Assembly (NCBI GenBank): GCA_016648135.1
Contig: JADDOH010002114.1
Coordinates: 186,001 to 250,000, forward strand
Direction: 5' to 3'
Source: Agrypnia vestita
Lineage: Eukaryota > Arthropoda > Insecta > Trichoptera > Phryganeidae
DNA: 64,000 nt
In this document: piece after piece, positions 34,796 to 45,559 of the stretch
Layout of the letters: every line of letters begins with the position of its first letter
How positions within the stretch are numbered: the stretch's first letter is position 1
Program-made: the position numbers and the translations under genes
Notes under the pieces: generated by a model
The model's database searches: none
Told to the model about the DNA's origin: nothing
What the model saw: the letters and a program-made list of their open reading frames with translations, nothing else

Positions 34796-37285
34796 TTTAA
34801 ATCCATTCTAGGCTTTTATTTCAGCCTATAAAAATATCAATGGACAATATCCATACAGTTATGTTGTAAAAATTCGGCAAAGGCCGGCGGTTTTGCATTT
34901 TTATACAGGAGGGAAACGCACCTGTTACAAATTTAAAAGATAATATGATTTACAGGCTAAATCTACATAGTTGTCAATGATGCTGATATATGTATCCACA
35001 TAACATACCAAGATCTTATGGGTGGGTAAATTTTTGTATTAAATTTTATTCACAAAAAATATTAGGGAAACGATAAAAATAGTAGGATAGTAGGGGCAGG
35101 ACTCTAAAATATGGCTAAAGATGGCACTTCACCTAGAGATGTCACTGTTCAGTTTAAAAGCGTAATTATAATAACATTACAAATATAAATAATATTATTA
35201 TTAATTATGTATAAGGGATAGTTAAATAAAAATGTACCTAATTTTTTTTATTTAACTATCCCGTCTTAATATGACTTTAACTTCGAAATCACAAAAATTG
35301 ACAATTATTACATATGTATCTTCTAATTAAAATTTAATTGATCATTGTTGGACTATATCCAATGGTTATTGTTCATTATTAACCTATTGGTAATCTTTGT
35401 TTTTAATATTAAATAAAATACACACTAAAATAAGGTTTATTTAAACTTGTAATAGTATTAATTATATTTTTTTGGAAAAAAGAGAGAAAATATGTCTATG
35501 GATTGGTGTTATTTGAAATAGATTTGTTATTTTAAATACAGTTGTATTTCTGTAATACATGAAATATGTGACCAATCATGGTTGAGTAGTTAGTATATTA
35601 GTTTTCAATAGAAGTTTAAAATAGAGTTTTGGTTTAGTTTGAATGTTGTATACAACGTTGATGTATCTGATGTCCATTCAATAATGACAATCACAATCCG
35701 TTCATCTGCATTACATAAAAACCTTTTATGATTTCTTGTGTTTAGATAATAATATCGGTTATATAGAATCCAATTTCACGCATGTCTTGCCGCTGGAATT
35801 TCACTACTGTATATTATACGTAGAAATATTTCGCTTAAGTCTCAGCGTTTTTAAGCCTCCTCTTGTCGCTCATAAGATGAAGCAATGTTAATAACAGCAA
35901 CATCATCATTACTCTGTTAATTTTTATTGAATAAATTCCATTCATCGTCGATAAAACAATGAAATGTACGTCCTTTTATATGATAGATACTTTCCGACTA
36001 ATGGTGTGTTAAACTGTGTTGGTTTCGATGTATACAGTTGTAATATAAAATTGTTGTATTCCCCTCAAAGCTTAATATAGTATATTTTTAAGTTTACTGT
36101 TTATACACACTAATAACTTTTCAAGGTCAAGTCAATCACAATAATGATTAAAATGTGAATTACATATGTCTACCAAATTAAAAAAAAAATGAAGATATAA
36201 TTAACTAAAAATACCGTCAACACTTGGGTCATATAATTTATCTTACCATTCTTTCCTCAACATGCACAAACCATTTGAATTGTGAAATTTTTTAAATTGC
36301 CATCGATATCTTTTATATAAATACCTTAAAATATGAAGAATGAATGAAGAAAAATAGGCGCTCTGTTTGAATTTTTCATTGTTTGATTCGCTCTCCGATG
36401 ATTTGCGAGACCTGATTTAAAACAATGCTCCAGCATAATAGTACAGCATCCCTATATACAAGAAGAAGACTATGAACTATTTTTAAATCTCTAACAATGC
36501 TCCCCTTCCTATGCTTTCGTATGTATAATAAATATATACCCGCTACCGAGTTTCACCAAAATTTCGGCGGACCAATCAGATTATTGGAAACGAGTAGGAG
36601 TTCCTTTTTATCGGCCCCAGAGTACTTTTAAAAAATTAAGGGTTCTGGAAGATTGAATGACTAAAAAAACTCATATGAAAAGGTTAGAGGCTTAGACCTT
36701 TTAGGACAGATTCTCCATAGATATTTTATATATTTGCGAAAGACGTACCTACAGCATTATTGACCGTGTCCTATTCAGTTCAAAACGCTTTTGAAATTTC
36801 TATATGTGTATTTTTTGAGATCGCAGAAGCGGTGTGGGATGGTTATACGAAACGTCGTTGTTATAATATAAAATAAATTCGGTAAAAATATTTCGAATAG
36901 GCATTATTTATTTGTTGTGCAAGGCAACCGCAAGGCAAATTCTTGCCTGTCAATATAAATGTTCCTAAAAGCTGATCAATAAATTTTGTTCATCGAGTTT
37001 ACATATTATAATCGGAGAATGTTTAGCTATTCCTTTATAATAATGTCCAGTAGGTACAATGAAAAAATACTAATAAATAATGCTCCATTATAGCGAATAA
37101 CTATCAACATTGATTTAGGTTGAACTGTGAACACTAATTTATTTAAACGATTGCGGAAGACACCGGACTATGTTATTCAAATATTTTTTCCGCTAAAACT
37201 TTAATAGAAATAATCAATAGTAAAATTATATTTTTATTAATTATTTTTTAGTTTTATTATGATACTCAAATTTAATTAATTAAAT
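34796..37285. other. AT-rich spacer
   Basis: About 2.5 kb without a supported gene. It includes a 16-bp perfect hairpin at 35215-35262. Confidence 0.45.
35215..35262. repeat. Perfect 16-bp inverted repeat (hairpin)
   Basis: GGGATAGTTAAATAAA (35215-35230) is exactly complementary to TTTATTTAACTATCCC (35247-35262), with a 16-base loop. It may be a remnant of a small foldback element. Confidence 0.85.
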
Positions 37286-37290
37286 ACTAA

Positions 37291-37493
37291 TTTTGTAAAT
37301 AATTAACAAGAATAAACTTTGTAATAACCACTAATTTGTTGAAATATCAACATATTTCAGGGCCATAGTATACTAAGTATACTAGTTAGTATACATTGTA
37401 TTCTAATGAATGATTGTTGACAATGCCTTGAAATATATTGATATTTCAACAAATTAGTGGTTAGTACAAAGTTTATTCTTGTTAATTATAAAA
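37291..37493. mobile_element. Foldback element, about 200 bp
   Basis: The left arm (37291-37361: AATTAACAAGAATAAACTTT, GTAATAACCACTAATTTGTT, GAAATATCAACATATTTCAG) and right arm (37425-37493) are inverted copies with a handful of mismatches. The centre contains repeated TAGTATAC words. Arm sequence resembles the family C repeat at 28.2 kb. No coding sequence. Confidence 0.75.
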
Positions 37494-38440
37494 TTAATGT
37501 TTACCACAAAGTCATTTTGCAGTTATTGGAAAATTGGAATATTAAAATAACCTACACAAATTCTGGAGACGATCCGTATAAAAATTAATAATATTTTTTC
37601 TAAGCCCACATAAAAATGTTTTAATTACTATTTCAAATGGCTAAAAATAATTTCTTATTAATTTTGTATTAAGCAAACAATATTTTTCAATCAGGGCTAG
37701 TATTTTTCCATAAATCAATGTTTAGAATATTTTTAAAAATACACCCACACTGTACAATACTAAAAAAACATAAATTATTACAAACGATGGTTGGTTTGTT
37801 TGTTTTGAACTCCATATCAGTGTATGTGATTGATCTAAAATACGGCCCACGCGTCAATTTGAATATCTCGGTGGTTTAATTAGGAATACATGTGTTAAAA
37901 GTGTCTAAAATAATAAGTCAAAAATATACGCGTAGGTATATCGCTTAATCTTTAGCAATGAGCTTGTTATTTCAGTTTAGTTTATATCATTATTGATGTC
38001 ACTTGATTATTTTTTCTCAGACCAGTATTCCCATGAACGAAAATTATATATTAATATTATAGCATTGTCATTTGAGAAACATTTTTACTGCATGATTTAT
38101 TAGAGTAATATGTACACGTATATGCTGGGTATATATTGTTTTACTTTAATTCAGAATCCCGAAGCTCAGTAAATTTAATGTGTACACAGCAGTATTTTAT
38201 TAGCGATTCTAGATTATTTAAAACATCTTATTATCAAATTATTTCGCTGTTTATATATTATTATATTGTTTGGAAGGGTTGTGCTGGATAAAAGTCACGA
38301 TTAATTCAAAACTCTGAAGTTTTGCTTAAAAAAACGAAAAAACTAGCTGATTCAAATCTATGTAGTGGCTTAACTTCAATTTAACTGCTCGGAGCAGACT
38401 TTGTTTTACATTAGACACTAAAATAAGTCTTGCCATTTGT
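37494..38440. other. AT-rich spacer
   Basis: Nothing recognised. Confidence 0.45.
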
Positions 38441-38532
38441 GCGTCGCTTACGTACAGGCTTCCATACTTTCTTACATAAATTGCTTTGTCTCTGTAAGAC
38501 ATGCATTATTTATCTTAATTAATTAATTACCT
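38441..38532 (+). repeat. Family A 3' fragment, copy 5
   Basis: CTTCCATACTTTCTTACATA, TTGCTTTGTCTCTGTAAGAC and TTAATTAATTAATTACCTA match the 3' half of family A. Confidence 0.55.
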
Positions 38533-38751
38533 ACTATTAACTATTTAAATGCCAAACGAATTTGATACAAGGCACGTCGCACAGGATAAGTAAGGATTGG
38601 TTTTATAGCTGTTGACTTAAGATGCCTTTGCTGGAATCTTTCATCTACAGATGGAAAAATGATATTAACTATGCAAATACTAATGACTAATAATACTAAT
38701 GATGGTCGTAGCGAAACCCGGAAAATGGTAATGATAATTAAAAAATTAGAG

Positions 38752-38990
38752 GCATCATTACCGGCTGCGAAATCTATGTGTACTATTTCATGAGAAATAC
38801 TGTCTCTGGTATAGTCCCTTTAAATATATAGAAGGTTTAAATTTGCAACATATACGACTTTAAAAATATTGAAATGTGGATGTTTTTACGATGGAATTGG
38901 AAAACGTTACATTGTGTAGAGTGATCATTTAAGTCAGCTTATACAGCAGTTGTAAGCCTTGGGCCAACGTATAAAAGACTTCTAAAATTG
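38752..38990 (+). repeat. Family A dispersed repeat, copy 6
   Basis: CATCATTACCGGCTGCGAAA, CTGTCTCTGGTATAGTCC, GTGGATGTTTTTACGATGGA, ATTGGAAAACGTTACATTGT, GTAGAGTGATCATTTAAGTC and GTATAAAAGACTTCTAAAA follow the family order. The 3' third is replaced by other sequence after about 38990. Confidence 0.65.
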
Positions 38991-39009
38991 ATTTCTAAGG
39001 TTTATCTTA

Positions 39010-39360
39010 ATACTCATGGTGCTGTTTCTCTCCAGGCTCGTGCTGGCTGCGCTGATCACTTTTTAACCAATCATAGACTTTCGACGTTAAGCGTCTTCAA
39101 AGACGTCGGGTGCCCTGAGAACCGCTCGTAACGCGATCTCCGTTTACCGAGAAACTTCCAAGGGGCAGATGACAAGAGTCCAGTGTTTGCAGTTACTCGA
39201 GCCAGGGCAGTATTGACACTGGGCGTTCTGTTTGCGAGGAATAAATAGGAAATTGCCGTGTAAGTGGTCGCCCGGAGAGGGCCGGCCCGCAGACTGTTAC
39301 CTCAGCGCTTCTGATCGGTCGAGTGCGCCAGGGGCGAAGTGTCGTGACAATTAATTTTTA
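39010..39360. other. Unique higher-GC island
   Basis: About 350 bp of raised GC and unique sequence immediately before LINE debris. No long open frame. Candidate regulatory or exon remnant, by composition only. Confidence 0.3.
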
Positions 39361-39365
39361 CTCTC

Positions 39366-39830
39366 TTACTTACTTACCATCACGCCGTTTTCCCGTGGGA
39401 GTAAGCAGAGTGGATAGAGCGCCACACTTTTCTTTCCTACATATAACTCTCGCCTCATCTACATTTATACATCTTCGCGTGTAAGCTCGACCGTTGTTGA
39501 GGCTTCTAACGGGACCATCTTTCGGTATCTGGTTAATCTGGTTGTGTCACGTCTTCCGCGGTCACCCTCTCTTTCTGACACAGTCAACACTTGCGTTGTA
39601 TACCTTTTTTACCATCCTTTGCTCGTTCATTCGATTAACATTCCCAAACCACCTGAGCTATCTTTTTTTAATTCTATTAATTATGCTAAGATCAGCTTTA
39701 CATTCATTCTTAATATCTTCTTTCTTTACTTTATCATAAATGAATTTGTCACACATACATCTGAGAGATCTCATCTCCAATGCGTTCAGTCAACTTTCGT
39801 CAACTTTTTTCGTGCAATAATATAAGGTTA
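39366..39830 (-). pseudogene. LINE-2 family C-terminal copy
   Basis: On the minus strand, frames broken by stops give VVWEC (for RWFGHV), KDGKKGIQR, KERVTAEDVTQPD-type (for GRPRKTWHDQ), KCR-GESYM and WRSIHSAYSHGKTA followed by stop, TGATGG and TAAGTAAGTAAG (plus-strand CTTACTTACTTA at 39366-39377). It is collinear at the nucleotide level with 26.46-26.93 kb over nearly the whole length, so both copies are truncated at a similar 5' point. Confidence 0.75.
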
Positions 39831-39836
39831 ACGTTT

Positions 39837-39955
39837 TAAAATGTTCTCATGGCCGTTAATAATCTTCTATGATGGACCCTGCAATGGGATCCAAAATGTT
39901 GGGCAGAGAGGTTTGATACACACGGCAGAATATTTCAGAAACCTACACGCAGAAA
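39837..39955 (+). repeat. Family B copy, internally deleted
   Basis: Starts with TAAAATGTTCTCATGGCCGT, TAATAATCTTCT (the unique left leader seen at 58127-58162) and jumps directly to ATGATGGACCCTGCAATGGG, ATCCAAAATGTTGGGCAGAG, ACACACGGCAGAATAT (the right arm). The left arm and centre are missing, a deletion consistent with loss of the hairpin part. Confidence 0.65.
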
Positions 39956-40137
39956 AAAAAGGTTAATGTAATCACAGAAAATGCTACCAGTCGGCTGTAA
40001 TTATTAATTATTATGATCACACTTAAAGAATTTTTATTTTATTTTATTCTTAATACATTGTATTATTACTTAAAATTGAGATATGTCCGTACTGGGTAAA
40101 AGTTATACATTTTTTGTATGCAAGTTAATAAATAATT

Positions 40138-40382
40138 TTCTGGTTTGTATCATCTGGGGTATTTTGCCATGTTTTTTCAACCTTTCTGGCCGGCGTTAAG
40201 GATCCCACTGCAGGGTCCATCATCAGGGCTGAAGGGTCTGATCAACACATTAACCCTGATGATGGACCCTGCAATGGGATCCGAAATTCAGGTCGTAAAA
40301 AGAACGTAAAGTTCGTAAAGGTCGTAAGGTCGTAAAAGGTCGTAAAAACACGGCATAATACCCCAGAAGATATAAACCAGAA
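40138..40382. mobile_element. Family B foldback element with (GTCGTAAA)n insert
   Basis: The left arm (40138-40228) and right arm (40253-40382) are inverted copies: GGATCC-type core, CCCTGATGATGGACCCTGCA, and outer part CCCCAGAAGATATAAACCAG. The right arm has lost CCAGAGAGGTC and instead holds about six units of GGTCGTAAA (40290-40350). It is the second-best preserved family B element. No coding sequence. Confidence 0.75.
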
Positions 40383-40450
40383 GATTCTGAATCTCATTCA
40401 AATTACGGCATGTTCTTAATGATTTTATTTGATTTTCATAAAAATCGAGT

Positions 40451-40525
40451 AGCATATTGGCGTAGTGGTTATGACTCTCGCCTAGTTATCCACAGGTCGG
40501 TGGTTGTAGCCCCATCTCAGGACAC
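40451..40525 (+). repeat. tRNA-like SINE head
   Basis: ATTGGCGTAGTGGTTATGAC is a box A region and GGTCGGTGGTTGTAGCCCC a mutated box B (expected GGTTCGA). TCTCGCCTAGT between them matches 11.87 kb. It ends in CATCTCAGGACACCTG. This is a diverged tRNA-derived SINE head. Confidence 0.55.
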
Positions 40526-41660
40526 CTGTTTATTTAAAATTGCACATTTTAAATAAATTACAAGTTAATAACTAAAATGAATATAATACACTACCTCAGC
40601 ACTGACATATAGCCTCACTGGGCTATGCCCGTGCTGAGATAAACATTTTACACTTTTTATCTGTAGATGCTAATTTATAAATAATTTCATAAATTTTTAA
40701 AACTACACATTTTAAATCAATTAACAGAATATTAACTACATAGTACAGCTTATAATAACAGTGCACTTAATTCAGTTTATGATAATTTTATATTAAAGAA
40801 TATTTATATTTATTTTACAGCTTAAATCATGATACATTATTATAATTTTTTTTTAATTTCGCGTCTTTTATTTTTTGTTATGGTTGGATGTAGTCATTCA
40901 ACTAGCCCTAGAACGCGTTCCTGAATATCAGTGTAATTTCGCTTATTGCATGATATATAATTTACACACACCTTATATGAGTAGTGTCAAAGCAGGACAT
41001 AGGGTATTGCGCTAATTACAGGGTATTGCGCTAATTGCATAATTAAATACACTCTGAACATGAGTCATGAAGAGGTGACCATTCTTTGGATGAAATATTT
41101 TTTAAATTTATTTTCTGTCCCGAAGTGAATAAGCTTATTTAATAATATATTACCAAATCAATTATTACACACCTTTTAAAAATACTTTATTACACGTGTA
41201 TTATTAATAAATAATATATTTAATCATTTAAATACTGTTAATAGTGTGTGTGCTTAAGAAATAACTATATATAGATTTTCAAAACTATACTTACAAATCT
41301 TCAAAAAAATTAGCGGTCTCTTGGTTTTCTGGAAGTAAGAATAAGAAGACTAGTTTTTAGAAAACCGGATCAAAGTGGTAAGCTTTAATCCCATCCTGAG
41401 ATCTTTATTATTATAAAAGCTATTTGCTTTTATAAAAGTAAAGGCAGTTTGCTTATATGCACAACTTCTGGGCAAAAATAAATTTATTGACTAACAAAAT
41501 CAAAATACAGTAATACTGTTTACAAAGTATTGATTCTAAGCTACGCCTAAGCTATGAAATAAAGTAAATTGAAGCCGAGAAAATCATTCTGATAAAATAG
41601 TACACATACACAACACTTCGTAAAAAACGGATTGTTCCCAGGAATTTAATATACTGCTAG
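40526..41660. other. AT-rich spacer
   Basis: No gene supported. A 19-bp tandem duplication (AGGGTATTGCGCTAATTAC / AGGGTATTGCGCTAATTGC) lies at about 41000-41038. Confidence 0.45.
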
Positions 41661-41682
41661 CTGAAATCCTTCGAAAATAATG

Positions 41683-41915
41683 GACGGTTTGCGTCTATAT
41701 ATTTATGGCATATTTTTGACGCTCCACGGAGAGGCGGCCGTAGCAATATGCGTTGAATGGCCGGGTCGCGTTTGGTGGCCCGGCTGTTTAATTTCGTTTT
41801 TAGCCGTGAATTCCAACGAATTATTTTAAAAATTATGGATGCTACACGAATTTGCGGGGACAGACAGACAGACAGACAGTTGGACGGACGGACTGACATA
41901 CAACGAAATTATTAT
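41683..41915 (+). mobile_element. SINE-2 copy
   Basis: GGCGGCCGTAGCAATATGCG, TTGAATGGCCGGG, GGTGGCCCGGCTGTTTAATT, TTTAGCCGTGAATTC, then CACGAATTTGCGGGGACAGA, a GACA run, GACGGACTGACATACAACGA and AATTATTATG. The same order is found at 53663-53890 and, on the other strand, at 49684-50075. Box B is deleted in this copy. Confidence 0.65.
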
Positions 41916-43040
41916 GTTTGATTATTTATATGCTGGCTCGGTGTCGGGGATATTGTTCCAAAATATTTTTTGCGTTCGGTACCAAATAAGTTTATTTTTT
42001 TATTTTAAACTGGCAAGTCAAAAAATTACCCTTAAAATATTGACATAATCAAGGCTTGCAACTTGCAGCGCGCAAAAAAATACGGTTGAAGTATGCTGCG
42101 TAGAAAAATTTTCTTCCGTGCACAAGTTAAAGAATTAGATAAGAGATTTATTATTTTATACCGTCACAGTTGTTACACAAAAGGATGAAGATCCTTTCCC
42201 TGATATTATTGTTTTATACGACGAAATTGTTCTGAAAATAAAAACTACGGCGGCTTTATTAGAGGGAATGAAATACCTTGTAATCAGGTACATGACGTAA
42301 ACTTGACTTCGGCATCCGGAATACCTTCTTACTGCATGTCAATTATTCTATGAAAAATTGATGATACCTTTTGTAAAGAAAATTAAAATTAAAATTTCCT
42401 GCTTTATTTGGCAATTAGTAGGTATTATAATAGACAGATAAATTTAAAAAGTTTTAATAAACTGTTAAGATATATTGATGTATTTGTGTCACAAAAAATG
42501 TCTATAGAGCTTTTGATTTCAATTTTTGATTTTATACTTCCCTAAATATAAGGTCAATTCATAATTATCCGCTGATTTTTAAAAATTATATTACAAAAAT
42601 GGTATCCACTAGCTTTGAAGCGAAAAAACCACTCTCGGCATGTCCTTTTGCTAATCGTTCCTCTAAAATATCGTTGAAATCATAAAATGACTCGTATGTA
42701 TGGATTTCGATGCGTATTTTAATTTTCTAATCATTTTAAATAATAATATAATAAGAACTATAACTACCAAACGAATAATTATTTTTAACAAAATTTTTAT
42801 TTATATGTTGTGAGAACACAATTACCGGATTTTGTCTACAGAAGGAAAATTATTAAGAAATAATAGTAATAATTGAATAATTCTTTCGCTGCATGCTTCT
42901 CTTTGAAGAGTGAAGACATTCGTTTGACTCGCATCATATGCGGAGAACATCAAAACCACACCCAGATATTGTCATCATAATCGACAGATATTTTTTTAAT
43001 TGCCATTTATTTAATATAGCTATAACGACTAAAAAATGAA
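41916..43040. other. AT-rich spacer
   Basis: No gene supported. A minus-strand family A end (GATTTTGT, CCGGTAATTGTGTTCTCAC) lies at 42809-42862. Confidence 0.45.
42809..42862 (-). repeat. Family A 3' end fragment, copy 7
   Basis: Minus strand CTTCTGTAGACAAAATCCGG then TAATTGTGTTCTCACAAC matches the 3' end of family A at 60720-60755. Only the end remains. Confidence 0.5.
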
Positions 43041-43053
43041 TGCAACCATTATT

Positions 43054-44536
43054 CTTCTTCTTCTTTTGGTGTCATGTCAGGTCCCTCCAACGTTGACTAT
43101 CACCCGAGAGAAAGCGTCCCTGTCCTGGGCAGCACGAAACTGCTCTCCAACACTTCTTATGCCCGTCCAGTCGTGTATATTGCGGAGCCAGGAAATTTGT
43201 CTCCTTCCAACTCCTCTACGACCCTCTATCTTGCCCATAAGAATCAGGTGGAGCAATTCATATTTTTCTCCTCTGAGCACATGACCCAAATACGATACCT
43301 TTCGGATTTTGATATTTGTCAGCAACTCTCTATTCACTCTAGCTCTTTGAAGAACTCTTGTGTTGCTGACCATATCCGTCCAGGGTATCCGGAACATTCT
43401 CCGATGTATCCACATTTCGAACGCCTCCAGCCGGTTCATGCTACTCACTTTGAGGGTCCACGATTCCACTCCGTACAGCAGGACTGACCATATATAACAT
43501 TTGACCAGTCGCTGTCGAAGTTTCAGGTTAAGATTGTCATCGCAGAATATCTGTCCCATTTTGTTAAAAGCAGCTCGCGATGCTTCAATTCTGCATTTGA
43601 CTTCGGTTTCTGGGTCGAGGTCTTCCGCTAGGATACTTTCAAGGTATTTAAACTTTGTCACTCTCTCTATACCAGCCCCATTCAATGTGAGGCGTGCTCC
43701 CGTGTGATCTTGCCTACTAAACACCATGAACTTTGTTTTACTCACGTTCATGTTAAGACCCAGTCTTACACCAGCATCATTAATTCTGTTTACGAGTGTT
43801 TGTAAGTCTTCCATACTATCTGCCAGAATGATTGTATCATCCGCATACCTGATATTATTGACGTGTACACCGTTAACCTTGACCCCCAGTTCTATGTCAT
43901 GCAAAGCCTCCTTGAATACTAGATCGGAGTATAAATTGAATAACATAGGTGACAATATACACCCTTGTCGAACTCCACATTTGATTGGTATAGACTTTGT
44001 TGAGCTAGTTTCCAACTTGATGACAGCTTCCTGGTTCCAATATAGGTTTTTAATAATGTTAATGTCTTTGTCATCATTACCACGCTCTTGGAGCATCTTG
44101 ATGAGGTCCGCGTGTTTCACTCTATCAAACGCCTTTTCATAATCAATGAAACACGCAAAAACGTCTTTTCGTTGGTCGCGGCATTTCTGCAGTAGCACAT
44201 CTATTGCCAGTAACGCTTCCCGTGTTCCAAAACCACTCCTGAAGCCAAATTGGGAGTTATCCAAATCACATTCACATTTTAATCTTATTCGTGAATGTAT
44301 AATCTTTAAAAATACTTTTAACACACGACTCATAAGGCTGATCAGACGATAATCCCCGCATTTTTTGGGGTGTGGTTTCTTAGGAAGAGTGATGAATGTA
44401 GATTTAAGCCAATCTTGGGGGATGACCCCCATGTCATAAATAATATTAAACAGCTTTAACAAGTACTCAATATTTTTGTCGTCAATTAATTTCAAAATTT
44501 CGGTAGGTATTTCGTCCGGTCCACAGGTCCACGGTC
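43054..44536 (-). mobile_element. 5'-truncated RTE-like non-LTR retrotransposon with target duplication
   Basis: The 1,483-bp insertion lies on the minus strand. On both sides is the 11-mer CAACCATTATT (43043-43053 and 44537-44547), a direct target-site duplication, so this is a single truncated insertion. The 3' end is a (GAA)n tail (plus-strand CTTCTTCTTCTT) placed only about 15 bases after the stop codon, as in RTE-clade elements. The endonuclease domain and the start of the reverse transcriptase are missing because reverse transcription stopped early. With no disabling mutation in the remaining frame, the insertion looks recent. Confidence 0.85.
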
Positions 44537-44543
44537 CAACCAT
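43077..44543 (-). CDS. Reverse transcriptase, C-terminal 488 residues of an RTE-like LINE
   Basis: RNA-directed DNA polymerase used for target-primed reverse transcription. In order: PDEIPTEILK (10-19); fingers with ITLPKKPHPKKCGDYR (51-66); QFGFRSGFGTREALLAI (98-114); motif A FIDYEKAFDRV (132-142, catalytic D134); VRQGCILSPMLFNLYSD (191-207); motif C RYADDT (232-237, catalytic D235 and D236); thumb FKYLES (298-303, where the family usually has YLG); LLYGVESWTL (355-364); and the C-terminal RRQISWLRNIHDW (447-459). All catalytic residues are present and there are no stops. Full RTE proteins carry an N-terminal endonuclease and are roughly twice as long. The first two codons and the ATG lie in the duplicated host target, so the start is accidental and expression is unlikely. 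The 137-138-codon plus frames opposite are shadows. Confidence 0.85.
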   Translation of the reverse strand: MVGPWTCGPDEIPTEILKLIDDKNIEYLLKLFNIIYDMGVIPQDWLKSTFITLPKKPHPKKCGDYRLISLMSRVLKVFLKIIHSRIRLKCECDLDNSQFGFRSGFGTREALLAIDVLLQKCRDQRKDVFACFIDYEKAFDRVKHADLIKMLQERGNDDKDINIIKNLYWNQEAVIKLETSSTKSIPIKCGVRQGCILSPMLFNLYSDLVFKEALHDIELGVKVNGVHVNNIRYADDTIILADSMEDLQTLVNRINDAGVRLGLNMNVSKTKFMVFSRQDHTGARLTLNGAGIERVTKFKYLESILAEDLDPETEVKCRIEASRAAFNKMGQIFCDDNLNLKLRQRLVKCYIWSVLLYGVESWTLKVSSMNRLEAFEMWIHRRMFRIPWTDMVSNTRVLQRARVNRELLTNIKIRKVSYLGHVLRGEKYELLHLILMGKIEGRRGVGRRQISWLRNIHDWTGIRSVGEQFRAAQDRDAFSRVIVNVGGT

Positions 44544-44547
44544 TATT

Positions 44548-45055
44548 ACTATTTGTAAATAATGCAGTTTATTTTCAATAAATTAAAGATAAAGCGTTCA
44601 TGAGTGAGATACTGTAATAGAGTATATTTTGAAGATACTGATAATATTTCGGAGGAAGAATAGAAATAAAAGTATTATTTTTAACATTTATTCACATCAC
44701 ACAATTTGAAAACATAGTTTTATGATATTTAAAACAAATTCGATGGATGAATTAAAAAAATATACAGAAAAAGCTATTTATCGAAAATTGTTTAGTTACC
44801 AAAGGAATAGTGATACAAATTCCGCCATAAACCATATTAATATTATTTTATTTCTGTTGATACAAAATATTTTTTCGATTGTCAATTTTTTTCTGTATAA
44901 CTTTTATTTTCTCTATTAATTTTTTGTTATCAAAAAATGAGCAACAACGACAAATTTAATGTTATTTTAAAATAATAAAAAAACGAAGAATATTTTTAAA
45001 ACTATTAAAGTGATTCATTATCAAAAAATATAAAATCATTATTTCTATATAGGGC
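44548..45055. other. AT-rich spacer
   Basis: Only a 65-codon chance frame (+, 44722-44919). Nothing recognised. Confidence 0.45.
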
Positions 45056-45059
45056 AAAT

Positions 45060-45260
45060 TTATGCCTAGTGCCGCCCCATTGTGTCAACCCCTAAGTATT
45101 CAAGATTGTTCCTACAGATGTGTGTAAATAAAGGCTGGATCCAATTTTTGTTCGGTCAATTGATATTTCGTCTCCGGTTACGCCGAGGTATCGGGTTTAT
45201 TGCCTGCCGAGGCACAAGCGTAAAGGCGGCCGTCTGGACTTTCGCTTCTGCCGGCCTTCC
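45060..45260. other. Short higher-GC island
   Basis: About 200 bp of raised GC, unique in the window, with overlapping 61-codon frames on both strands and no domain. Function unknown. Confidence 0.25.
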
Positions 45261-45559
45261 TGAATAAAAAAAGGCAAATTTGTTTTGTGAATTTTTCGCC
45301 ATGTTAAGTGGAGAGTGAAATATTTGCGCATCCCATACAATAAAAGTGACGAAGGTTCAAATATCGTGAAGATTGATCTCATTCAAAAAGGAATAGGCGA
45401 AGAACCTTCACAAAAGTGTATTACGTTTAAGCTGCTGGTCCAACATGAATTTTGCATATCTTTTTACTCTGAGGAACGGCTTTAAATCCTAGGATCTTAC
45501 TGTTGCGAGTTTTATAGTTGGATTTGAAAAGCAAGATTGGGGGACATATCCAATATCTC

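Noticed and set aside
43036..44352. Several plus-strand open frames (68-138 codons) opposite the reverse transcriptase
   Set aside because: They are antisense shadows of the intact minus-strand reverse transcriptase.
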